Positions 43,093 to 54,186 of a stretch of DNA of 64,000 nt are shown here, piece after piece. The DNA is taken from contig NC_085109.1 in the NCBI RefSeq assembly GCF_030269925.1, positions 4,402,001 to 4,466,000 on the forward strand. The letters are read 5' to 3'. Source of the stretch: Bombyx mori (taxonomy: Eukaryota; Arthropoda; Insecta; Lepidoptera; Bombycidae). Below the pieces are notes generated by a model, which saw only the letters and a program-made list of their open reading frames with translations, searched no databases and had not been told where the DNA came from. Within the stretch, counting starts at the first letter, position 1. The number at the start of each line of letters is the position of its first letter. Both the position numbers and the translations under genes were made by a program.

Positions 43093-43501
43093 ATTGTGCG
43101 TCTGTTGCGCGAATTCCCTGTTCGTCGCCACTGCGAGAACTAAGCCCCAGTCTATTCTGTGAGACTCGACCGCATGCCCGCCTCCACACGCCAACCAGAA
43201 TGTTCCCAACTTTACGCGCGAGTTTCATCTTATTCCAAAAACGAATTTCACATTACGAACAAATTGTTTAGTAGCTGACAATATTGATATGGTCGAGAAA
43301 GTGATTAATATTTCATAACTTTTCACATTCGAAGCTAAATTGAGTAATATGATTTTGTTGAAAAAATAGTTTTGAATTTTCGTAGTAGTTAATTTATTGC
43401 AAAGTGTGTGAAGAGTTTGTTGGTTTTAAATGATTTACGAGACGGTTGCCGGCGGATGCGTCGACGGAAATTTTTAATCATAACTGAACGAACGGCTCTA
43501 G
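43093..43501 (+). promoter_or_regulatory. Possible promoter and non-coding first exon
   Basis: A locally GC-rich stretch (43093-43220) in AT-rich DNA is followed by a segment ending in ggctctag|gtgagtatt, a near-perfect splice donor at 43501/43502. No long open frame is present, so if real it is a 5' UTR exon of a gene lying to the right, outside or undetected in this window. This is inference from composition and one donor site. Confidence 0.25.
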
Positions 43502-45146
43502 GTGAGTATTCAATTATTGTAATGACTCATTAAAACCAGTTTTTATTTTTTAGTGTTTTTTTTTTACATTTATTTCGGGGGCCATTTTTACTGTATTATT
43601 TGAAGTCCTTAATCACTACTATACGTATAGTTCTGACGCCTTATTCGATTCAAGTGCCCATTCAATTGATAATGTATTCAAAAAAATATATATGTTGAGA
43701 AAAAATAATCAAAAACAATTTTCACCCTATCAAGCAGTAAAATTTTAAGCATTCCGCAATAACTAACACATCCTTCAGTGTCTACGCTTCTCGCACGATA
43801 CATACTTGGCCTCGTTTGGTAATGCGATTCACAGCACACATTATGAGCTGAAAATTGAGAAATTTTCAAACTACGAAGGATCGTTTTAGGGCGTAACATA
43901 TTATTATCTAATAAAAAAAATAAAGGTCTAATTTAAATAAGCGGAGCGTGTCTTACATTATACATAAAAGGAAATGGTAAGCGTTTTATTGTTGTAATAT
44001 AGCATCTTTTTCGGCCTTTTGATACTTTCGCAATCGAGATGGATTGTGGGCCCACACTAGTCTTTTAATCACTATCCTGCCAGTATCTACCATGTTTCTT
44101 TCTATTTCATCAAAATATCTCAAGATGGACGGGCTTGTCTCGTTCTAGTAATTATTTTGGATGAAGTGATTATCAAAGTCTATCATAGACATAACGATTA
44201 GGTACCACCAACCCATCTTAAGACACAAAGACAAGGTTTTAATTGTATTGTAACGGGTTTCCACATACCTTTAACCTAAATGCATCATTGGCTCGCTCGG
44301 TATTTTATTGTAATATCTGCTAGTATCGCAGGCGTGTCGATACCAATAACAAAGCCTCTAGAAGCCACAGGGACTTAGATTCAAATCAAATATTAATACC
44401 TTGTTAGAAAGCTTTTGTTAGAAAAGACATTGATGTTCTAAGAGCCACAATCTGATATCTGCAATGACATGGCCGTTCGATACCTTTAGTACCAAGCATT
44501 GCGACAATTTTGTGGACTGCAAAAAATATGAAACAAAATTTCGTCTTATTTTCAAATCGATAGCAATGCCTAAGGGATTTCTTGGGAAAATTGTGTGTGT
44601 TACTAGTACCGATGTTAAAGATAAAACAATGTAAATATTCGTGACTTTGTATGGCGTAATATACAATATCATTTCAGTAATTACGTACATTTAAGTAATC
44701 ATATCGATAATTACAAATTGATTTAAAAAAATCGAATAAAATTTACCAATTCACAGTTAAAACTTTTGTGATATTTTTATCACGAAATGAAAAAAAGTTC
44801 CAAAGACATGATTCGGATCGTCGCATTGGGTAACCGATTAGATATTCCGATTGTTGGAAGATCTTCCCCTGGCAATACGAAACACTTGCAGAATTTTTCT
44901 CTATACAAATGGCGATAGCCAAATTGACTATTAGATAGTAATCACTCCTGAGCAATTGAATATTGGAACCATTTACTCTTATTTAATTAAAGTAATCCTT
45001 ATTTTAAATTTCATTGGTATCAAAGTGCTTAGACTTCAATTAATTACTGGAATTTAAATATAATTCTTGTCTAAACTAGCATAGGAATTGAACGCCAAAC
45101 TACAATGAAGTTCAGTGAGTACCATGTTTAAATAAATTTATAGCAA
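43502..45146. other. Spacer
   Basis: About 1.6 kb of AT-rich DNA. Around 44200-44305 a few words (taggtaccaccaacccatct, cctaaatgcatcattgg) could be an extremely eroded Bm1. Nothing else recognised. Confidence 0.4.
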
Positions 45147-45477
45147 TAACAGCCTGGCCACGGGACATTCGCCGATGCGAATATTCGCGCGGTGCGAACG
45201 GCGAAGCGTCTAGCGACTAAAACAAGCGCATAGAAATGTACCTAACAAGCCACGCGCACCGGCGACCGGCGAAGCGACCGGCGAAATGTACCGAGCGAAT
45301 CGCGCGATGCGGCGGGCGAGCAAAACAAATGCATGAATACGGACGGCGCGAGCCACGGAGTCGAGCGGTAGTCGCGGCGAATAGTGCAGTGATTAAATGA
45401 GTTTAGTTGTTTTCGCCGCGAAAAATTAACGCCGAAATTTTTATATTTTTTATTTATTTTTTATTTTATATTTTTAA

Positions 45478-45919
45478 AGTCGTCGTGGCCTAACGGACGT
45501 CCGGTGCAATCGTGTTGAGCGATGCACCGGTGTTCGAATATCAGGCGGGTACCAATTTTTGTAATGAAATACGTACTCAACAACACTCAACGTTCACGAT
45601 TGATTTCCACGGTGAAGGAATAACATCGTGTGATAAAAATGAAATCTTCAAAATAATAATTTGCGTAATTACTGGTGGTAGGACCTCTTGTGAGTCTACA
45701 CGGGTGGGTACTACCACCCTGCCTATTTCTGCCGTGAAGTAGTAATGCGTTTCGGTTTGAAGGGTGAGGCAGCCATTATAACTATACTTGAGACCTTAGA
45801 ACTTATATCTCAAGGTGGGTGGCGCATTTACGTTGTGGATGTCTATGGGCTCCAGTAACCACTTAACACAAGGTGGGCTGTGAGCACGTCCACCCATCTA
45901 AGCAATAAAAAAATAAAAT
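45478..45919 (+). mobile_element. Bm1 SINE, full length, nested
   Basis: A full-length copy with a pol III type internal promoter: A-box-like tggcctaacgg at 45486-45496 and B-box-like gttcgaata at 45532-45540. The middle (ttcacgattgatttccacgg) and the complete 3' half follow, ending agcaataaaaaaataaa. It lies inside the TAA-flanked element and so is younger than it. Confidence 0.95.
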
Positions 45920-46145
45920 AGCTGAAATACTAGCTAGACCAGCTATTTGGAAGTCTAGCCACCCAAAGTATTTCTCGTACTTCTTGTGGAATTCTCCATC
46001 TATAGGTATACTCCGATTCTTATTCAAATCATGTACTTCACAATCTTTTCCAAATAATAGGTCCTGAACCAAAAAACTATTAATTTGTAAGCAATATCGA
46101 GATAATTTCGATATAGACATTTCGCTGTCGGACTTCCTTACTAGT
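45920..46145 (-). pseudogene. Coding-like remnant inside the TAA-flanked element
   Basis: About 75 residues open on the minus strand (SKLSRYCLQINSFLVQDLLF, then GEFHKKYEKYFGWLDFQIAG) between the Bm1 and the right GC-rich end. Its amino-acid composition is protein-like, but I recognise no domain. It may be a piece of a protein of the parent transposon, or captured host sequence. Confidence 0.3.
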
Positions 46146-46253
46146 CGCGGCGGCGAACGTGAGTACCCGTGGCCTGCAAACGGTGCTGCGCGAATGGTCG
46201 CCTCGCCCACCGCTTCGCTGTTCGCACCGCCGATCCCCGTGGCCAGGCCGTAA

Positions 46254-46499
46254 GATTACGATTATAAGTAATGATTTGATAATTTTTGCTCAAATACGAA
46301 TTATCTTTTCGTGTCTTATACAGAATTGAATTATTTTTAAAATTTACATAATAATATCTCGGTTTTTCATGTTTGACGAATATTTCTACGCAAGCTCTAG
46401 GCACCACAAGCGGTAAGCGCTTAATACGAATTGAGCAACGATTTCAAGGGAATTAGTCTTAGACTTCGCAAATCCACAGGGTTCTATGTGCACTAATGC
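46254..46499. other. Spacer
   Basis: AT-rich; nothing recognised. Confidence 0.5.
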
Positions 46500-46632
46500 G
46501 ACAACTACTTCCAACATCCGGTCCTGTAGACGTTAGCATAATCTCTCAGGTTGAGCCCCGTGAGTTCGCGTATCAGTCCGGATAAGCCGGATTAGTCGCT
46601 CGAGGCTACCGGCAATTTGATAGTGAAAAAAG
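46500..46632 (+). mobile_element. Jockey-clade LINE, second subfamily, 3' end fragment
   Basis: Ends ggttgagccccgtgagttcg, ctcgaggctaccggcaattt, then a short A tail. The same terminal blocks occur at 26760-26870. Confidence 0.6.
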
Positions 46633-46668
46633 CACTGCTTAGCGACGTTGCAATACATATTCAGTGCT

Positions 46669-46945
46669 TTTTTATTTTTTATTTGTTATTGCTTGGTGGG
46701 TGAACGAGCTCACGCCCCACCTAATCTTAAGTGGTTACCGGAGCCCATAGACACCTACAATGTAAATGCCACCACCCACCGTGAGACATGAGTTGCAAGA
46801 TCTCACTTTTAATAGTACAACGGCTGCTCCGCTCTTCAAACCGAAACGCATTACTGCTTCACGGCAGAAATAGGCAGCAGGGTGGTAGTACCTACACGTG
46901 CGGACTCACAAGTCCTACCATCAGTAATTACGCGAATTATAATTT
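46669..46945 (-). mobile_element. Bm1 SINE, 3' half plus start of the middle
   Basis: Diverged copy running slightly past the standard break point into cagtaattacgcgaattat. No head. Confidence 0.9.
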
Positions 46946-47309
46946 AGTACGTACTACATTACATTTGTATAGTGTTTTGTCACTATATACGTCAAACCCA
47001 GTTTCAATACAGCTTATTTGCATTTATAATAACAATTGATAAGGAATGGCTCCCGATTTTTTTAAATTAAACATTGAAGAAATATCTATTAAGTTTAAGT
47101 ATGTAATTTATTGTCATTGTATTATTTATGTTTAAACAATTTTATCTATCATCAACCGAATGATCATGGTTCTATACTCTTCGCATATACGAGTGTTACT
47201 GTGTTACTTATAATATTTGCTATGTGTATGTGCTATAATTCTCATGTTGTATTTGTTATTTTAGTTATGTGTTCTACACACACTTATCACTTTTTATTAT
47301 TATTCTCAT
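46946..47309. other. AT-rich spacer
   Basis: No gene or repeat recognised. Confidence 0.5.
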
Positions 47310-47443
47310 TATCCTCTCGCAGGTCTGCTGGAAGAGATTTCTCAAAGAAATAAGCAGTGCCTTTGTACATAATTTTCCTATTACTCTGTACTGTGTCTTG
47401 TTTTCTGTGTGTACATAAATAAATAAATAAATAAATAAATAAT
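47310..47443 (+). repeat. LINE-like 3' end with an (AAAT)n microsatellite
   Basis: The words tctgctggaagagatttctc, agaaataagcagtgcctttg and tgtgtacataaataaataaa resemble a widespread lepidopteran LINE terminus ending in a simple repeat. The array covers about 47415-47443. Family not assigned. Confidence 0.4.
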
Positions 47444-47599
47444 GTTTATTGGAATTGACGTCACTATGAGTTTGATTAAGTACATGTTGTCGATTATATG
47501 TATGTTTTATAAGAAGAACATAAAAGTATTGTGATTCTTATACGTATTATCTCTTTTAGATAATGTTTGTAACAGATTTAAGTAGATTCCCTTTAATAT

Positions 47600-47756
47600 T
47601 AAGCGATTTCGATCCTTTGGTAGGTTCAGCGAAGCATTGGTCTTGCTAGGGCAAGTGATAGCAATTTCCTGGGACTGGATGCCTGAGTTCACCTACCAAA
47701 CCGATGAAACTGAAGTAGCCCCAAAGGCTACCAGTGAGGTAGGGAACAATAAAATA
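47600..47756 (+). mobile_element. Jockey-clade LINE, second subfamily, 3' UTR fragment
   Basis: gatttcgatcctttggtagg, cgaagcattggtcttgctag, gcctgagttcacctaccaaa and agccccaaaggctaccagtg follow the order of the 26240 element's 3' UTR. Confidence 0.65.
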
Positions 47757-47938
47757 AAGGTAGTAAATTCATTCCCGAAGCCATTTGCTCTTGAGTTGTT
47801 AGATCTCCTTTGGAGACACGCTCGGGCAGTTGTTAGCAGATCCCACCCCTCCTGGCTGAGCCTTTGCTCGCCCACCAGTCCTTGTGAAACTGGAAAGGCC
47901 TCCAGGTTACCAGTAATTTTTCAACCATAAAAAAAGAA
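47757..47938 (+). mobile_element. Jockey-clade LINE (family of copies 1 and 2), 3' UTR fragment
   Basis: taaattcattcccgaagcca, cttgagttgttagatctcct and ctggctgagcctttgctcgc up to the A tail ataaaaaaa at 47929. It abuts the dead mariner on its right. Confidence 0.85.
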
Positions 47939-47939
47939 G

Positions 47940-48370
47940 TTAAAACCCTACCTCTTGTAGCGTCTGTTGTGATGTATGAGGTCGAGCATTGTAGCGTAGG
48001 ACCAGTGAGGACGAGTGATTAAAAAAGGTTGGCCGGAGATTCGCCAGTTTCTTCTCCATTGTCTCCAATTCCTTACAGTACACATCCATAGTAATTCTGG
48101 TGACATTTAGTAAAAAACTTGATGAATTTTAATAGCCGCACTAGATAATCAAACAATGACCATGACTTGTAGGGGTGAGTTTTCGTTTGGGACATTGCCT
48201 AAGTGCTGAACCGGGAATAAACTAACATGATGACCGCGATTATCAAAAAGAATCCATTTTTCATTGCAAGAGAAAATGTGGTTTAAAATCCCTTCGTTTC
48301 TATATCTGTGAAAGAATGCAAGACAAACCTTAACGCGTTCGTCGCGTTGGCGATCGTAGCCGCTGCTAGC
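47940..48370 (-). pseudogene. mariner transposase fragment with mutated catalytic residues
   Basis: Minus-strand words of a mariner transposase in order: HIFSCNEKWILFDNRGHHVS, PLQVMVIV, then (shifted frame) ITMDVYCKELETMEKKLANL and YNARPHTSQQTLQE. The first catalytic Asp (C-D-E-K-W in active relatives) is Asn here, and the second (the D before NARPH) is Tyr. Frameshifts separate the pieces, and neither inverted repeat is seen. An old, inactive fragment, different from the DD37D element at 4325. Confidence 0.8.
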
Positions 48371-49272
48371 TCAGCGGTAAATAAAGAAATAAATAAAGTT
48401 CTGGTGGCGCTACACATAAACGGATAGTTTCCTTCATGGATAATGGACACTAGAACAAACGTTTTTGGTCACAGATATTTACTGCTAGTGCCATATTTCA
48501 AACGTACGTATATAATTAAATAACAATATTTTCTTCGCTTTTCACGAGTCTTAAGCACAATTTACTTACTACTATTACTTTTCTCATAAATACTCTCAAA
48601 TCACGTAGTTTACTTTTAGTTTTTTTTTTTAGTTTACCCATGTTTTGACTACTATTAACAAAAGTAATAGTATACATAATTTTATCTTAATTTAAAAGAC
48701 AGATAATGTAACAGATAAAAATTAAAAAATAAAAGTTGCAAAGATGAGTAATATTAAAAATATCACATGTTAAGCCTTTAAAACACTCTCCTGTAAAATT
48801 AAATAGTAAGTTTTGAGATTATAGAGTTTTAATGCGAGAAGACGAATTGCAATTTAAATTTAGGGTTCTATCTCGTTTTTTTTTAATTGTCTTTTCTATT
48901 ACTTCTGACGTTTTGAAAACTTTAACTTGACGGTCAGCCGACGGATAAATCCGTATGACTTATATTGTTTTTTTTTTATAATATGAATTATTATAACACG
49001 TATTATTAATTTTATATTTAAGGAACCACAAAAGTTGGCAATCTTTTTTTTTCCTTTTCAGATCTTTAGAAAATAATTTATCAGTATAACCAAATTAAAA
49101 GAAAAACACAAGTCAATAAAAACTTTCACTTTATGTTATTTCTTGCTCTGCTTTCTTTTACCGAAAATTCCAAGAGATGTGATCGACGATTTTCTTTGAA
49201 TTACTAAAACTCTCTTTTATTCAATTAGATATTTTTAAATATCCGCTATTATTATATATTGTTATTATACAC
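48371..49272. other. AT-rich spacer
   Basis: About 900 bp, very AT-rich; nothing recognised. Confidence 0.5.
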
Positions 49273-49636
49273 TTTTTTTTTATTACCATTGTAGGCAGAC
49301 GAGCATACGACCTACCTGATGGTAAGTGGTCACCGTCGCTCATGGACGTCAGCGATGCCAGGAGCAGAGCCAAGCCGCTGCCTACCGCTTAATACTCTTC
49401 ACAAGCCTCGTTTGAAGAAGGGCATATCATAGCGCTCGGGAAACACCGTGAAGGGGAGCTCATCCCAAAGCCGGATGGTCCGTGGCAAAAAAGATCTCTG
49501 GAAACGCCCTGTGGATGACCGCAGTGGTTCCAGGTAGTATGGATGAACTCTACTCCGCTGGCGGGAGGTGCGATGGTAAAAACGAGACGATGGTATCATC
49601 TCGAACAATTTCGAATTTTTTCCGTGTACAAAAAAA
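49273..49636 (-). mobile_element. CR1-type LINE, 3' end with ORF2 C-terminus
   Basis: Oligo-T tail then the common tail block, continuing into the end of an ORF2 on the minus strand. Visible are FYHRTSRQRSRVHPYYLEPL, FQRSFLPRTIRLWDELP and VFPERYDMPFFKRGL. The SFLPRT..LW..LP..VFP...D...FK pattern is the shared C-terminus of CR1-like ORF2 proteins. It is 5'-truncated with no RT core. Confidence 0.75.
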
Positions 49637-49741
49637 AAATACAAGATTTAGATCACCTGTGCAACACCGGTGCAATAGTTAGCGCGATGAATAGGTTTGT
49701 TTACTCTATATCTGGGTGTTTGTTATCTATATATTATTATG

Positions 49742-50206
49742 TATACTAGAGCTCCCGCACTAGACGGATTGTAAGTTTGTACACTATTATGATTGTATTT
49801 TATACTTCTATAATCACAAATTTCGCCAAGACTACACTATAAAAAATATTAACAAATACAAACAATATTTAATCTATTCTCAATTTGAAAACAGACGTCA
49901 AAAACAAAAGTTTGAGAATAAACAGTATGCATGCGTGTGTGCGTCAAATACATGGCATATGGTGTGTGTAATGTTTTCTTTATTGATTTAATTTATGTTT
50001 TATGCTTTTTTTTTTTTTTTAAATTAGCATTGTGAACTTCTTCTCTGTATCTTATTTGCATTTTTTTTTTAAATATTAGCACTGTGCACTTCTTCTTTAT
50101 ATTCTCTATAAGTGTGGAAAATTTCATACTCCTCCGTCCGCGCAATTTTCGTAAAAAGGGATACAAAGTTTTTGCTTCACGTATTAATATATAGATAAAT
50201 AAACAT
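49742..50206. repeat. Dispersed unclassified repeat, copy A
   Basis: Starts tatactagagctcccgcact and ends ttgcttcacgtattaatata. It matches 57624-58034 nearly throughout, including gtttgtacactattatgatt, caccaagac/cgccaagac, and ctcctccgtccgcgcaattt. Copy A has an extra partial duplication of the aaattagca...cttcttct block near 50024-50090. Not terminally inverted and no ORF; superfamily unknown to me. Confidence 0.8.
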
Positions 50207-52093
50207 CTAGATTTATGTTTATCACTCTCTGGTACCCATAGCACGGAATTCTTATTTGGGGCCGGATGACCGTGCGTGATTTGTTCCCGGTTATTATTAA
50301 AAATTTAAAAATATAAATACATCAGTTGTAGTTAATTTTAAATGTAGTACTCGTATAACTGAGGCGTAATTGATATTAATTATAATTCTCGTTAACTAAC
50401 GGGATGAGAACCTAAATTAAGGGTTACTGGAGACTGATGATGGGAATTCATATATTTTAGTATTGGCATATCTATTACTCGCCGCCATAATTACTAGGTT
50501 GGGATAAGAAATAACAACTTTAACTTTAGGCATCCTCAGTGGCAGATTGTGATGGTTAGGTTCCAACTACTTCTAGATTTCCAGCCATTTCTTCAGCCAT
50601 TTTTTTCGGTAAAATTGTAACTAAGATTACTTTAATATGTGTAATACGATCATAGACAAACCCAAAAACGTGTCCCGTTCACACGCGGTAGAAATGAAAC
50701 TACAGAAGTATTCTATCTCAATAACTCATTGGCTAAATGCTCCCTAACAATGTTTGTCTGTTTTTAACTTCACTTTTAGATGATTGAATCTTCTACATTG
50801 TCATGATGGCATTTTTCAGAGTAGACCCGAATATGTTTCGGTAGGCTTGACAAAATGTCATGATAGCTTTGAATATGTTTCCAGCATAAGTAATGTGTGG
50901 TTAATGTGAGCCCAGGGAGTGATGATGCACCACGCAAATTGAGATCGAGGTCTCTGATATATTCGAATCATATTTTGCGCGAAATGGATTTGCACCATTC
51001 TCTTGGGGTAGAAAATTCATGAAAATGACAAGACTGTGGTACCATCCATAGTATCATAGCATTTCGTGTTATTTAAAGTTATAATTATAAGACTGGCGAT
51101 TATGAAAAGTCTTGAAAACATTTCAAAATCCTTTCGTTGGCTTTCTTCAAATTCATTTACTCGAACCCACAGATAGATAGCCGCCGCCTATCTTGACCCA
51201 TGTGGCATAAATTTCAAGTTTATTGAATTGGAATAACGGCCACTCCAACCAGAAACGATAATTTCTTTCACTCAAAACTAATCAGCAAGGCGAGTGCCGA
51301 TCTGTAAGTGCCTGAATACACCACTGATTTGATTTTAATTTCGATACATTATGTTGTTCATTGATGAATTAAGTTACATACCATTACCATGAAGGTTATA
51401 TTATGTCAATTCGAAGTACCTTTTACAATAAAATGGCAATTTCATACTTTAACCTCTATTATTATACATGTTACGTTTTCACCGTGGACAAATACTACAC
51501 GTGAGTGTTGGTATTAGATAACGTTATACAGCATAATCTGACTCCATTAAATGAGTTGCTTTTGCTTAATGGGTGGCGTCACAAAAATTAAAAATATTAG
51601 CCGCAAATAATTTTCGGTAATACACTGACTATGGACATATGATAAGCTACTTGATTTAGATAGTGCAAAAAGAAAATCACTGGTTTTGATGTTCGTTATT
51701 CAAGTCGATAATCTTCTGAACGCCTACACAAAATAAGGCCTCAATCGTGAGGGATATTTCTGGCAAGATATTTTACTACAACGTCAGATATAGTTGACAC
51801 GTTTTTCTAATGTATATTGTTCCAATCATACTCTTAATATAATAGTTTAAGATGGTCAATGCATTCATACGCCTACGCCGTGGTTCGGTACTAGACTATC
51901 TATCTAGGTACCAATATGTTGTAATTGGCATTAATTTCTCTGTGCGACTTATGTAGCACTTAAGGCGAGTAAAATTTTCACTTATTTTTTTAAATTAGTG
52001 ATGTGATAAAGTTAATAATAAATTGTTATAAACGAAGGAATTTAATTATATTATTTTGAATAATTGTTATTTAAATTTTAAACCGAGATTAAT
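50207..52093. other. AT-rich spacer with one old SINE relic
   Basis: About 1.9 kb. Around 51170-51310 words such as cgccgcctatcttgacccat suggest a very eroded Bm1. No gene recognised. Confidence 0.4.
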
Positions 52094-52301
52094 TTATTTT
52101 TGAATTAATCCAGTTTGCGATGTGCCTTTTAAGAAAGGCTTGGCGTGAAGATTTCCATTGTAGTTTAAGTCTCCGGTATATCTTCCCCACATTGGACCTC
52201 CAGATCTAGGAATAGCTTCAGACAATAGAAAGAAGACACAAAAATTATAACAGAATTTTAGATTGTAGAATGTGAGTTAGGAATAGACACGATTACTTAC
52301 A
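52094..52301 (-). CDS. Speculative short exon pair (Gly-rich C-terminus)
   Basis: Terminal exon candidate 52205-52094: acceptor tattcctag|A, then SGGPMWGRYTGDLNYNGNLH and, after a few more residues, a stop. Codon use and residues look protein-like. A strong donor, gctcat|gtaagt, lies 95 bp upstream at 52301/52300. Joining the two keeps the frame and would place FVPNRLSVL before the glycine stretch. An in-frame stop limits how far the upstream exon can extend, its acceptor is poor, and I recognise no family. It may be a small gene fragment or chance. Confidence 0.2.
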
Positions 52302-52361
52302 TGAGCACTGACAATCGGTTGGGCACAAAGTACTTTGAGTGGATACCTCATACTAGACTTT

Positions 52362-52512
52362 TTAGCATGGGCAGACAACCAACGAGGTAGACCGATGAGT
52401 CAAAGTGGCTGGTAAGGACTAGATGCGAAAGACCGAAAAGAATGGTGTGCATTTGAAGAATGACATTCACACTCACCATTGGATGGACACGGGTTGAAGA
52501 AGAAGAAGAACT
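52362..52512 (+). mobile_element. RTE-type LINE, 3' end fragment
   Basis: Decayed C-terminal words (QRGRPMSQSGW, then DAKDRKEWCAFEE) and a gaagaagaagaag tail at 52496-52510, the usual layout of an RTE 3' terminus. A plus-strand insertion. Confidence 0.5.
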
Positions 52513-52542
52513 TTCATGAGTATTGGTCAATGATTACACAGG

Positions 52543-52786
52543 TTTATTTTTTTATTGCTTAGATGGGTGGACGAGCTCACAGGCCACCTGGTGTTAAGTT
52601 GTTACCGGAGCCCATAGACATCTACAACGTAAATGCGCCACCCACCTTGATATATAAAGCTCTAAGGTCTCAAGTATAGTTACAACGGCTGTCCCACCCT
52701 TCAAACTGAAACGCATTACTGCTTCACGGCAGAAATAGGCAGGGCGGTAGTACCGTGCGAACTCACAAGAGGTCCTACCACCAGAA
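52543..52786 (-). mobile_element. Bm1 SINE, 3' half
   Basis: Near-consensus, with a small deletion in the cctacccgcgcgg block. It ends ggtcctaccaccag at the standard break point. Confidence 0.94.
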
Positions 52787-53768
52787 AAAATACCACCAAT
52801 AAAAATAAAATCGGGTATTTGAGCAGTAATTGACTTGTAATTAATATGTATTTATGTTCAACGTCCCGCCTACTCAGAAGTCTGAGATTATATTTCAAAT
52901 TTCATTACAATAACAACAGGAACTCGTGTTTGGTGTTTACTGTAATACGGTATTATAACAAATATTATATAATAACAATAATAAATACCCTTCAAATTTA
53001 CATTCAAACTGAATTAGCATTGCGGTCACGTCCGAGTGATGCGTGCCTTGTAATTATCGGTCCACATTCAATATGGATTCCACTCTGTTGGAATTAAACT
53101 GAAAATCGTACTAAGAGGCTATTTCCGACTTCGCTCTACCGCAAAGGTAATAAAGCTTCTTCGGTTTTCAGTATGTGGCTTTGGATATTTTATTTCTAAA
53201 TGAAAATTTCCAAGCCATAAATTAATAGTTTATGCGGCTTTAATTAAACGGTTCTGAAAAATATAGGATCATTTCGAAATACCTCCCCGACAAAAAGCCC
53301 AAGATTGCCTCACGCCGAAAACAAGTGATAAGGTGTGAACAAATAATAGCGAATATCTCCCTATAAGTCACTTTACCAATCTATGCGGATTTAGAATTTG
53401 CACCTACCCGCAGAAAAAATGGACTAAAATTTCCAGCAGTAGTGAGTGCGAAGCTGCCGTAGGTTATAGTAGAGAAGCTATCCTTACTAACCGCCACCTA
53501 ATAGAAATAGACAGTGGAGAGGCAAAAATATTTCTTCTTACACCACCACGAAACAGGCGTTGAGTTAAAAAGCATATGCTGCATTATGCTGGTGATGACA
53601 CTGGGAAGATCGAAGGCCGTCATATTGACTAGCGCCAGCTGAACCTTTCGACTCGGTAGGCTGTGAACGGTAACAACGGCTGTCGACTGCTAAGTAGTTA
53701 CAACAGGCATTGTAATTGTTATTATCAATCCATAATTCTTCTGTCCATATGTTTGTCACTGAACTGCT
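52787..53768. other. Spacer
   Basis: About 1 kb with no recognised feature. Confidence 0.5.
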
Positions 53769-54186
53769 ATTTTTTTATTGCCCTCATACGGCCTACCTGA
53801 TAGTGAGTGGTTACCGTCACCCATGGACTTCAGCAATGCCAGGGACAGAGCCAAGCCGCTGCCTACCGTTAAATACTCTCCACAAGCCTCGTTTGAAGAA
53901 GGATATGTCATAGCACTCGAGAAACACCGTGGAGGGAAGCTCATTCCAAAGCCGAATGGTACGTGGCAAAAAAGATCTCTGGAAACGCTGTCTGCGGATG
54001 AACGCAATGGCGCCAGATAGTATGGATAAACTCTACTCCGATGGCGGGCGGTGCGATGGTAAAAAGGAGATGATGGTATCATCTCAAGCAATTCCTCAGA
54101 GCGCTCTCCATGGAACCTACGGTAAATACAGAGAGAACCGAAGTCTTTCCGCAGACTCTGAGGTTCCAAACGATCCGGATGATACA
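53769..54186 (-). mobile_element. CR1-type LINE, 3' end with ORF2 C-terminus
   Basis: The longest copy of this family here. On the minus strand it reads LEPQSLRKDFGSLCIYRRFH, GERSEELLEMIPSSPFYHRT and VYPYYLAPLRSS, then frame-shifted remains of the SFLPRT...LP..VFP block, then the shared tail and oligo-T at the low coordinate. Confidence 0.78.

Larger units (their letters stand above)
45150..46250. mobile_element. Inverted-repeat DNA transposon with TAA flanks (PIF/Harbinger-like?), carrying a nested Bm1
   Basis: The left end CAGCCTGGCCACGGGAC and the right end (minus strand) CGGCCTGGCCACGGGGATC are matching terminal inverted repeats. Inside each, gcggtgcgaac(g/a)gcgaagcg follows. TAA flanks both sides, at 45147-45149 and 46251-46253. 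A 3-bp TWA duplication is the habit of PIF/Harbinger elements. The ends are strikingly GC-rich (gcgaccggcgaagcg words) in an AT-rich locus. Without the Bm1 at 45478-45919 it is about 660 bp and encodes no transposase, so it would be non-autonomous. Confidence 0.65.

Noticed and set aside
45480..45550. tRNA-like sequence with A and B boxes
   Set aside because: It is the tRNA-derived head of a full-length Bm1 SINE, not a functional tRNA gene; the anticodon arm and acceptor stem are not formed.
49993..50244. Minus-strand frame shared with 57900-58427 (IREAKTLYPFLRKLRGRRSM)
   Set aside because: The similarity comes from the dispersed repeat pair. The frames differ outside the repeat and end in poly-Lys from A runs, so coding is unlikely.
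52348..52530. Minus-strand frame with a Cys-rich, EGF-like looking stretch (NPCPSNGECECHSS)
   Set aside because: The plus strand of the same DNA reads as the decayed C-terminus and gaagaag tail of an RTE LINE, which explains it better.
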